A stretch of DNA of 8,400 nucleotides from an uncultured Prevotellaceae bacterium (GTDB lineage: Bacteria; Bacteroidota; Bacteroidia; Bacteroidales; Muribaculaceae). The stretch spans positions 1-8,400 of the forward strand of contig CAMFSS010000078.1 of the NCBI GenBank assembly GCA_945983195.1. Direction: 5' to 3'. Under the pieces are notes generated by a model. It saw nothing but the letters and a program-made list of their open reading frames with translations, was not told the DNA's origin and searched no databases. Positions 1 to 5,646 of the stretch are shown here, piece by piece (position 1 is the first letter of the stretch; each line of letters starts with the position of its first letter). The translations under genes were made by a program, and so were the position numbers.

Positions 1-1026
1 TGGGCCCACGCCTCGCCTGCCCGGCGTGGCCACCACCCCCCCACCTGCGCCGAGGGCCTTGAGACGAACACGCAGAAGTATCTCAACGAAACTCTCAAGA
101 AGGACAAGATTAAGGAGTTTGGTGAGCTTACTGCCGACTTCACTCCGCAAGACTGGGAAGGCTTCCAGGAGCTCGTTGCCAACAGCAACATTCAGGACAA
201 GAACCTCATTCTCAGCGTCCTCTCAATGTATAAGGATCCTGAGCAGCGCGAGCGTGAAATCCGCAACCTTTCGGCTGTGTTCGACCAGCTTGCTGAGGAG
301 ATTCTTCCGCAGCTCCGCCGTTCACGCCTCACCGCTTCAATCAACGTGATTGGCAAGAGCGACGAGGAGCTTATGGCTGCTTTCAATGCAAACCCGACTT
401 CTCTCTCAGTTGACGAACTTCTCTACACTGCAACTCTCACCGACGACAACGCTAAGCGTGCCGCTATCTACAAGGCTTGCACTCAGCGTGACCCGAAGGA
501 CTATCGCGGCTACAACAACCTCGGTATGGTACAGTTTGCTGAAGGCGACTACAGCGCAGCCAAGGCTAACTTTGAGAAGGCACAGAAGCTTGCTCCGAGC
601 AGCAATGAGGTGAAGATGAACCTCGGTCTTTGCGAGCTTATGGACAACAACCTCCGCAACGCCAACAACAACTTCGGTGCTGCTGCCGGTGCTGATGGTC
701 TTGATGAGGCTCTCGGTGTTTACTACCTCAAGCTTGGCGACTACAACAACGCCGTTAAGGCATTCGGTGAGTCGAAGAGCAACAATGCAGCCCTTGCTCA
801 GATTATGACAAAGGACTACAGCAAGGCTAAGAACACTCTCGGTGCAGTAGCTGAGCCGGATGCTACTACTTACTATCTCCTTGCCGTTCTCGGTGCACGC
901 ACCAACAACGAGCAGATGGTACTCAGCAACCTTTCACAGTCGGTTAAGCTCGACAGCTCAATGGCTCAGAAGGCTGCTACCGACATGGAGTTTGCCAAGT
1001 TCAATATCTCAAGCGTGGTAATGTAA
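1..1026 (+). CDS. OmpA-like / TPR cell-envelope protein, C-terminal part (5' end outside window)
   Basis: Frame 1 is open from the left edge to TAA at 1024-1026, giving 341 codons; the ATG at 226 is internal, not the start. The segment KDKIKEFGELTADFTPQDW and the following MYKDPEQREREIRNLSAVF closely resemble a Bacteroidales family in which an N-terminal beta domain and an OmpA-like domain (with an ASPDG-type motif) precede TPR repeats. Here only the end of the OmpA-like part (about residues 1-75), a helical linker, and two to three TPR-like helical pairs (about residues 168-262, e.g. YNNLGMVQFAEGDYSAAKANF) are visible. The last 80 residues, including NNAALAQIMTKDYSKAKNTL, are also typical of the family. 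The role is probably structural in the envelope or periplasm; the exact function is unknown. Lysine is almost always AAG and asparagine mostly AAC, suggesting high expression. Bases 11-50 look out of frame (see findings). Family assignment is from memory of homologs. Confidence 0.85.
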   Translation, partial: WAHASPARRGHHPPTCAEGLETNTQKYLNETLKKDKIKEFGELTADFTPQDWEGFQELVANSNIQDKNLILSVLSMYKDPEQREREIRNLSAVFDQLAEEILPQLRRSRLTASINVIGKSDEELMAAFNANPTSLSVDELLYTATLTDDNAKRAAIYKACTQRDPKDYRGYNNLGMVQFAEGDYSAAKANFEKAQKLAPSSNEVKMNLGLCELMDNNLRNANNNFGAAAGADGLDEALGVYYLKLGDYNNAVKAFGESKSNNAALAQIMTKDYSKAKNTLGAVAEPDATTYYLLAVLGARTNNEQMVLSNLSQSVKLDSSMAQKAATDMEFAKFNISSVVM

Positions 1027-1052
1027 TTTTAATTGCCATAACATAAAATTAA

Positions 1053-1090
1053 GGAGGCTGCACCAATAGGCGCAGCCTCCGATTTTTTTT
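1053..1090 (+). terminator. Strong intrinsic terminator, probably bidirectional
   Basis: A perfect 9-bp stem, GGAGGCTGC at 1053-1061 pairing with GCAGCCTCC at 1072-1080, encloses a 10-base loop and is followed by eight T at 1083-1090. It lies 26 bases after the stop of the OmpA/TPR gene, which it should terminate. Read on the minus strand the same hairpin is followed by CTTAATTTTATG, a weaker T-rich tract, so it may also terminate asnA, which ends at 1108. Confidence 0.93.
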
Positions 1091-1107
1091 CACTCGTGGA
1101 ATTGTGG

Positions 1108-2001
1108 CTACACGATGCAGATGCCGTGGCGGCGGCACTCCTCAATCTGCTCGTCGGGCCAGATGCTTGCCTGCACCTCGCCAATGTGTGCCTTTTGCAG
1201 CAGGAACATGCACAGGCGGCTCTGCCCGATGCCGCCTCCTATCGAGTAGGGCAGCTCGCCGGCAAGCAGTGCCTTGTGGAATGAAAGCTGTGTGCGGTCG
1301 GTACAGCTGCGAAGCTCCAGTTGGCGCATAAGCGACTCCTCGCTCACGCGGATACCCATCGACGAGAGTTCGAATGGACATTCCAGAATCGAATCCCACA
1401 GAATGAGGTCGCCATTGAGTCCCTGGTAGCCGTCGCTGTTGGTCGTAATCCAGTCATCGTAGTCGGGCGCGCGTCCGTCGTGCGGCTCGCCGTTGCTAAG
1501 CGGTGCGCCGATGCCGATGAGGAAGATTGCGCCATACTTCTGTGCAGCTTTGGCTTCACGCTCTTTCGAAGTCAGGTCGGGATACTCCTTGAGCAATTCC
1601 TCGGCGTGAACGAATGTCACCTTCTCGGGCAGGCGTGGCGTGATGTGCGGAAAACGCTCGTAAATCATGCACTCGGTCTCTCGCAGTGCGCTGTAGATTT
1701 TCTCCACTGTAAGTTTCAGGTAGTCGAGCGTGCGGTCGGCTTCCACGATAGTCTGCTCCCAATCCCACTGGTCCACGTAGAGCGAGTGCAGATTGTCAAG
1801 CTCTTCGGCAGTGCGAATGGCGTTCATGTCGGTGTAAAGTCCATATCCCGGAGCGATGTCGTAGGCTCCGAGCTTCATGCGTTTCCACTTGGCGAGCGAG
1901 TGCACCACTTCGGCACGGCGGTTGCCCATGCATGCAATGTCGAATGTCACAGCGTGCTCCACTCCGTTGAGGTCGTCATTTATGCCGGTGCCTGAGAGCA
2001 C
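1108..2001 (-). CDS. asnA: Aspartate--ammonia ligase (asparagine synthetase A), N-terminally truncated; possibly a pseudogene
   Basis: AsnA makes asparagine from aspartate, ammonia and ATP in the cytoplasm, using a class II aminoacyl-tRNA-synthetase-like fold. Recognisable blocks, numbered from the GTG at 2001, are GINDDLNG (6-13), HSLAKWKR (34-41), LYTDMNAIR (55-63), HSLYVDQWDWE (72-82), RAPDYDDW (177-184), GLNGDLILWD (194-203), ELSSMGIRV (211-219) and GGGIGQSRL (255-263). The C-terminus ends like Bacteroidales AsnA. The family is about 330-345 residues with 40-50 residues before the GINDD block; this frame has 297. Homology continues upstream of the GTG through HLRRVTAPLFVLSG to about 2028, but the frame meets TAG at 2047-2049 and no ATG lies between. 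GTG at 2001 is thus only the first usable start, with no convincing ribosome-binding site. The active-site blocks are intact, while the N-terminal helix and first strand are missing. The cause is gene decay, an assembly or sequencing error, or unusual initiation. Identity is certain; functionality is doubtful. Confidence 0.9.
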   Translation of the reverse strand: MLSGTGINDDLNGVEHAVTFDIACMGNRRAEVVHSLAKWKRMKLGAYDIAPGYGLYTDMNAIRTAEELDNLHSLYVDQWDWEQTIVEADRTLDYLKLTVEKIYSALRETECMIYERFPHITPRLPEKVTFVHAEELLKEYPDLTSKEREAKAAQKYGAIFLIGIGAPLSNGEPHDGRAPDYDDWITTNSDGYQGLNGDLILWDSILECPFELSSMGIRVSEESLMRQLELRSCTDRTQLSFHKALLAGELPYSIGGGIGQSRLCMFLLQKAHIGEVQASIWPDEQIEECRRHGICIV

Positions 2002-2070
2002 AAATAGCGGAGCGGTGACGCGCCGCAGGTGGCGAGCCTGGCCCCGCTACTCCAGAACGCACACTAGCAT
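2002..2070 (-). other. Broken 5' extension of the asnA frame with in-frame TAG
   Basis: In the asnA frame an ATG at 2068-2070, preceded by AAAGGAAA, starts a seven-codon peptide (MLVCVLE) that ends at TAG 2047-2049. The same frame then reads RGQARHLRRVTAPLF into asnA. LRRVTAPLF matches the expected Bacteroidales AsnA sequence, while the seven codons before the stop do not. Even reading through the TAG would leave the protein roughly 25 residues short of the usual N-terminus. I infer that the original 5' end has been lost or replaced at about 2030-2050. Confidence 0.6.
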
Positions 2071-2085
2071 TTTCCTTTCATTTTG

Positions 2086-2103
2086 CGAAAATTTTCGAAA
2101 ATT
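2086..2103. repeat. Overlapping palindromes, candidate operator
   Basis: CGAAAATTTTCG (2086-2097) is a perfect 12-bp palindrome, overlapped by the perfect 14-bp palindrome AATTTTCGAAAATT (2090-2103). The unit CGAAAATT occurs twice exactly 10 bases apart (2086 and 2096), about one helical turn. It lies upstream of asnA, between its candidate promoter box and the remaining coding frame. A dimeric regulator site is possible; AT-rich simple sequence is the alternative. Confidence 0.4.
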
Positions 2104-2138
2104 CAATGTCACAGTGTGAAGCAATAAGCCCGTCGATG

Positions 2139-2149
2139 CTGCAAAATCA
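2139..2149 (-). promoter_or_regulatory. Candidate -7 box for asnA (TGATTTTG)
   Basis: On the minus strand, TGATTTTGCAG differs by one base from the Bacteroidota -7 consensus TAnnTTTG. It shares the nine bases ATTTTGCAG with the boxes ahead of the porin and PCMD genes. It would give a leader of about 60 bases to the ATG at 2070, or about 130 to the GTG at 2001. I found no -33 element at normal spacing. Confidence 0.4.
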
Positions 2150-2231
2150 CACGAAAAGAATGAATTTATTAAAAATCTCCAAAAAAACACATTACTATAT
2201 AATAGGAGTAGGTGTGCCGATTAAAAATGAC

Positions 2232-2239
2232 TAATTTTG
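2232..2239 (+). promoter_or_regulatory. Candidate Bacteroidota -7 box (TAATTTTG) for the porin gene
   Basis: TAATTTTG matches TAnnTTTG exactly. It lies 18 bases before the ATG at 2258, so the leader would be very short. No clear TTTG at the -33 position is visible. Its presence argues against a TTG start at 2237 for the porin, because that codon sits inside the box. Confidence 0.5.
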
Positions 2240-2257
2240 CAGAAAAATTTACCATAT

Positions 2258-3376
2258 ATGCCACTTTTTAATCAAATCGTCGACTCGTTATTGAAATGCT
2301 CGCGATGCCGCATGGCTCTGTTGCCGGTGTTCGTGAGCGTGTGCCTCACAGCCATTGCAGCTTCGGCTGAGAATACAGTAACACCACAGGCTGCAAACAA
2401 TGGTGCAGCCACCACCGACTCGCTTAGTGCACGGCTCGACAAGGTTGAGGCTTTCCAAGCCAGATTGGAGAAAGTCTCGCCATTCATTCCGGGAATCAGT
2501 GCGTATGCGTCGGTCGGTTACAATTACGATGAGGACAACACCTCCGAATTCTATGTGAAGTGTGCCCGATTCGACATCAAGGGCAGTCTTGGCGCAAAAC
2601 TCGACTACCGCTTCCTCTTCGACTTCTACAAATTCAAGTGCTACGATGTGCGCATCAGCTACAAGCCGCTGAAGGAGATAAACATAACTGCCGGACACTT
2701 CAAGGTGCCTTTCACCATAGGCAATGGGCGCGGACCGCTCACCGAGGAATTTATCACCACACCGCTCGTGATTCAGCGGCTCATGGGTTTCACCGATGAG
2801 TGCGGCATCACCGGCGGCTCGGGTCGCGACATTGGCGTAAGCCTCACAGGCACGCTGTGGCGGCACAAGGGGCTGGACGTGGTGAGCTATGCACTTGGCG
2901 TGTTCAATGGCAATGGAAGCAACACAAAGGACGACAACACAAGCAAGGACGTAACCGCAAAGCTGTCGCTGCGACCGCTGAAAGGGCTTGAGCTATCGGG
3001 CAGCATCTACCATGGTGAGTACGGTCCCGGCTTCATGCGCCGCAACCGCTGGAGCGTTGGCGGTGAGTATGCAGGAAGTGTGCTGCTTGCCCGTGGCGAA
3101 TATGTTGCCGGTGATACCGGCGGACGCAACAGCGACGGCTGTTATGCACAATTGGGCGTAAAGACTCGCATAAATCTCACACCGCTTGTGCGCTTCGACT
3201 CCTTCACGTCCGATACCGATGTTGATGCCACTGAGCGAATCTATTCGGTGGGTCTAGACTGGCATCCTATCAAGCATCTGCGCCTCCAGGGCAACTACTC
3301 ACGGCGCACATTCTGCGGTTTTTCTGGTGAAAACGACCGAAATCAGTTTCATTTCGTCGTTACTGCCATACTTTAG
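2258..3376 (+). CDS. Outer-membrane porin, Porin_O_P (OprO/OprP-like) family
   Basis: A 372-residue protein starting at ATG 2258. The frame is open upstream to a TTG at 2237, but that codon lies inside a promoter box. Starting at 2258 gives a signal peptide with a basic region (K13, R16, R18), a hydrophobic core (LLPVFVSVCLTAIAA) and an ASA-E cleavage site after residue 37; the later ATG at 2312 would lose the basic region. Residues about 55-73 (SLSARLDKVEAFQARLEKV) form a short coiled-coil-like segment, often found before the barrel in this family. The rest alternates polar and hydrophobic residues with aromatic strand ends, as in a beta-barrel (KLDYRFLFDFYKFKCYDVRI, ITAGHFKVPF, RGEYVAG, LRLQGNYSRRTF), and the C-terminus is FHFVVTAIL. 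OprP is phosphate-selective in Pseudomonas, but substrate cannot be inferred here. No clear hairpin terminator follows. Confidence 0.87.
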   Translation: MPLFNQIVDSLLKCSRCRMALLPVFVSVCLTAIAASAENTVTPQAANNGAATTDSLSARLDKVEAFQARLEKVSPFIPGISAYASVGYNYDEDNTSEFYVKCARFDIKGSLGAKLDYRFLFDFYKFKCYDVRISYKPLKEINITAGHFKVPFTIGNGRGPLTEEFITTPLVIQRLMGFTDECGITGGSGRDIGVSLTGTLWRHKGLDVVSYALGVFNGNGSNTKDDNTSKDVTAKLSLRPLKGLELSGSIYHGEYGPGFMRRNRWSVGGEYAGSVLLARGEYVAGDTGGRNSDGCYAQLGVKTRINLTPLVRFDSFTSDTDVDATERIYSVGLDWHPIKHLRLQGNYSRRTFCGFSGENDRNQFHFVVTAIL

Positions 3377-3412
3377 TGCCATTTTGACCATAATTCATCG
3401 ACAGATTTTTAG

Positions 3413-3420
3413 TAATTTTG
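3413..3420 (+). promoter_or_regulatory. Candidate Bacteroidota -7 box (TAATTTTG) for the PCMD gene
   Basis: TAATTTTGCAG here is identical over 11 bases to the sequence ahead of the porin gene. It lies 34 bases before the ATG at 3455. A TTTTG at 3384-3388 lies upstream, but the gap of about 24 bases is longer than usual for a -33 element. The separate box suggests the PCMD gene can be transcribed independently of the porin. Confidence 0.5.
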
Positions 3421-3454
3421 CAGCCTGAATATTGTTTTGCACATTTTTAAGGCT

Positions 3455-4414
3455 ATGAAAATTAAGAAAAATCTACTTTTTGCCATTGCATTTGTTGCTT
3501 GCTCCATCGTGTCGATGGCTGCCGACAAAATCAAATATGGCGACTTCAATTCATGGGTAATCCGCAGCATCAAGGAATCGTCGGTTCTGGGTGGCAACAC
3601 AAAGACTCTATATGAAATCGGCCCCAACCAGACTATTGAGGGCGCAAAGGCTTACACTAACCTCGGCGGTTCGCCCTGGGCTACTTCAAATGTCTATGCC
3701 AAAGTGATGGGCGTGGTGAAGTGCAGCAACGCCGTGTATCGCGACCAGCGCGGCACAGGCGACTACTGCGCAAAGCTCACCACAGTGCTTGAGCATGTGA
3801 AGGCTCTCGGCATGATTAATATGGACGTACTGGTTTCGGGCAGCATCTTCCTCGGGCAGATTTTTGAGCCGATATCAAGCACCAAGAATCCTTACGGCAA
3901 AATGGAGATGGGCGTGCCTTTCAGCAAGCGTCCGCAATATCTGTCGTTCGACTATCGCGTGTCGGTTCCTGAAAATGGACATGTGATATATTCAAGTGGT
4001 TTCGGCTCAAAAAAGACTCTCCCCGGCAAGGACTATGCCGAGGTGTTCATCATTCTGCAACGCCGTTGGGAAGACTCCAATGGTAAGCTCCATGCCAAGC
4101 GTGTAGGCACAGGCCGTGAACGCTACGGTGCTACAACATCGGGTTGGGTCAACGGACACAAGATTCCAATCTGGTATGGCGACATTACCAAGCACCACGG
4201 CTATCAGTCGTATATGGGGCTTATTCCGAAGGAAAACAGCTACTATGCCCGCAACAGCAAGGGTAAACTCGTTCCCGTGATTGAAGAGGGCTGGGACGAT
4301 GCCAATGCCACACCCACGCACATGATGGTGATGGCTTCGTCGGGTTGCGGCGTAGCCTACACCGGAATGGTGGGAATGGTCATGTGGGTCGACAATTTCC
4401 AGCTCATATACTAA
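3455..4414 (+). CDS. Secreted PCMD-domain (putative carbohydrate metabolism domain) protein
   Basis: A 319-residue protein from ATG 3455; a TTG six codons earlier is in frame but would spoil the signal peptide. MKIKKNLLFAIAFVACSIV is a classic export signal, with a likely signal-peptidase I site after SMA (residue 22). FVAC at residue 16 is a weak alternative lipobox, so a lipoprotein cannot be excluded. The mature protein starts with GDFNSWVIRSIKE and ends with MASSGCGVAYTGMVGMVMWV followed by DNFQLIY. The GDFNSW opening and the SSGCG...G.VG....VDN ending fit the Bacteroidota PCMD family (PF13201), beta-rich domains often found on surface or periplasmic proteins of glycan-using bacteria. The middle (GVPFSKRPQYLSFDYRVSVP) also fits. 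Family assignment is from memory. No SusC/SusD or glycoside hydrolase gene is nearby, so its substrate is unknown. The stop overlaps that of sufS by three bases. Confidence 0.72.
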   Translation: MKIKKNLLFAIAFVACSIVSMAADKIKYGDFNSWVIRSIKESSVLGGNTKTLYEIGPNQTIEGAKAYTNLGGSPWATSNVYAKVMGVVKCSNAVYRDQRGTGDYCAKLTTVLEHVKALGMINMDVLVSGSIFLGQIFEPISSTKNPYGKMEMGVPFSKRPQYLSFDYRVSVPENGHVIYSSGFGSKKTLPGKDYAEVFIILQRRWEDSNGKLHAKRVGTGRERYGATTSGWVNGHKIPIWYGDITKHHGYQSYMGLIPKENSYYARNSKGKLVPVIEEGWDDANATPTHMMVMASSGCGVAYTGMVGMVMWVDNFQLIY

Positions 4415-5631
4415 TGGTGGAACATCTGCGCCACTCGGCGGACTCCTGCCACGAAGGCTTCCACCTCTTCCATTGTGTTGTACACTCCAAATGATGCACG
4501 CACCGTTCCCTCAATGCCGAGGGTGGTCATGAGCGGCTGGGCACAGTGATGCCCGGTGCGCACGGCTATACCAAGCTTGTCGAGCAGCATTCCCATGTCG
4601 TAGTGGTGAATGTCGTCGACGAGGAACGAGATCACTCCGCTCTTTTGCTCGGCAGTGCCGAATATCTTCATTCCCGGAATCTGCATCAGCCCCTCGGTCG
4701 CTTTTGTGAGCAGTGCATGCTCATGTGCTGCTATGCGGTCGAGCCCCAGTGCCTCCACATAGTCGATTGCAGTGCCGAAGGCGGCAATGTCGACGTAGTC
4801 GGGCGTGCCTGCCTCAAACTTGAAAGGCAGGTCGGCGTAGGTGGTGCCTTCCCACGACACGTGACCAATCATTTCGCCTCCGCCCTGATAGGGGCTCATG
4901 CGCTCAAGCAGTGCCTTCTTGCCATAAAGCACGCCCACACCCGTCGGGCCATACATCTTGTGCGACGAGAGCACATAGAAGTCGGCATCGAGGTCGCGCA
5001 CGTCGATTTTAATGTGTGGTGCAGCCTGTGCGCCATCTACGAGCACAGGCACGCCGTGACGGTGGGCAATGGCAATCATATCCTTTACGGGGTTAACAGT
5101 GCCAAGCACATTCGACACATGGCAGATCGACACAAAACGTGTGTTCTCCGAAATAAGGTTCTCAAAATCTTCAGTAGTCACCTCGCCGCGGCTGTTCATT
5201 GGCACCACGCGCAGATTGATGCGCTTGTTGCGCTGAATGAGCTGCCATGGCACGATGTTAGCGTGATGTTCCATTGCGGTCACCACTATTTCGTCGCCGT
5301 GGCACAGTGAGTCGCTCAGCGTCGAAGCCACCAAGTTAATGGCTTCGGTGGTGCCGCGTGTGAACACAATCTCCTCAATTGAGGCGGCATTGATGAAGCT
5401 GCGCGCTTTCTCGCGTGCGAGTTCCACGCGGTCGGTTGCTTCCTGCGACAGTGTGTGCACGCCGCGGTGTACATTCGCCTTGTGGTTGTAGTACATGTCG
5501 ACAATGCTGTCGACAACGCAGCGCGGAGTCTGCGATGTGGCGGCACTGTCGAGGTAGATGAGGGGCTTCCCTCCGATGGTGCGGTTGAGGATAGGAAAAT
5601 CCTCGCGTATTTTGCTTATATCCAAGCTCAT
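4411..5631 (-). CDS. sufS: Cysteine desulfurase SufS (class II, PLP-dependent)
   Basis: SufS takes sulfur from cysteine as a persulfide, releasing alanine, and supplies it to the SufBCD scaffold in the cytoplasm. The protein has 406 residues, the normal family length. Visible features are the N-terminal DFPILNR and YLDSAATSQTP, the substrate/PLP region TRGTTEAINLV (91-101), VDGAQAAPH (198-206) with the PLP-binding aspartate, SSHKMYGPTG with the Schiff-base lysine at K225, and RTGHHCAQPLM with the catalytic cysteine at C363. These match E. coli K226 and C364 within one residue. It starts 15 bases after the sufD stop and is last in the suf operon. No SufE- or SufU-type acceptor gene follows; the next gene converges on it with overlapping stop codons. 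Confidence 0.97.
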   Translation of the reverse strand: MSLDISKIREDFPILNRTIGGKPLIYLDSAATSQTPRCVVDSIVDMYYNHKANVHRGVHTLSQEATDRVELAREKARSFINAASIEEIVFTRGTTEAINLVASTLSDSLCHGDEIVVTAMEHHANIVPWQLIQRNKRINLRVVPMNSRGEVTTEDFENLISENTRFVSICHVSNVLGTVNPVKDMIAIAHRHGVPVLVDGAQAAPHIKIDVRDLDADFYVLSSHKMYGPTGVGVLYGKKALLERMSPYQGGGEMIGHVSWEGTTYADLPFKFEAGTPDYVDIAAFGTAIDYVEALGLDRIAAHEHALLTKATEGLMQIPGMKIFGTAEQKSGVISFLVDDIHHYDMGMLLDKLGIAVRTGHHCAQPLMTTLGIEGTVRASFGVYNTMEEVEAFVAGVRRVAQMFHH

Positions 5632-5646
5632 TGCTTTAGTGAAAAT

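Larger units (their letters stand above)
2050..2257. other. AT-rich divergent intergenic region between asnA and the porin gene
   Basis: About 200 bases without a credible gene. The region is much more AT-rich than the flanking genes. It contains the phased palindromes at 2086-2103, a minus-strand TGATTTTGCAG box (2139-2149), a plus-strand TAATTTTGCAG box (2232-2242), and an ACTATATAATAGGAG stretch around 2193-2207. No stretch here encodes the missing AsnA N-terminus in any minus-strand frame I could read. Confidence 0.7.

Noticed and set aside
1321..1995. 224-codon plus-strand open frame opposite asnA
   Set aside because: It is a mirror of the strongly conserved asnA frame, resembles no family I know, and has no promoter or ribosome-binding site.
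2183..2210. Possible classical sigma70-like promoter (TATAAT within ACTATATAATAGGAG)
   Set aside because: A TATAAT is present, but Bacteroidota primary promoters use TAnnTTTG and no matching -35 element was found; AT-rich chance is more likely.
2227..2271. Possible 14-residue leader peptide (MTNFAEKF...) overlapping the porin start
   Set aside because: The candidate -7 box lies inside it, so the porin transcript would start downstream of its ATG; no regulatory logic such as repeated amino acids is seen.
2288..2866. 192-codon minus-strand open frame inside the porin gene
   Set aside because: Antisense to a gene with a signal peptide and barrel-like sequence; no independent support.
4546..5310. 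254-codon plus-strand open frame opposite sufS
   Set aside because: Shadow of sufS in GC-rich sequence; rich in His and Cys as typical for antisense frames, with no recognisable domain.
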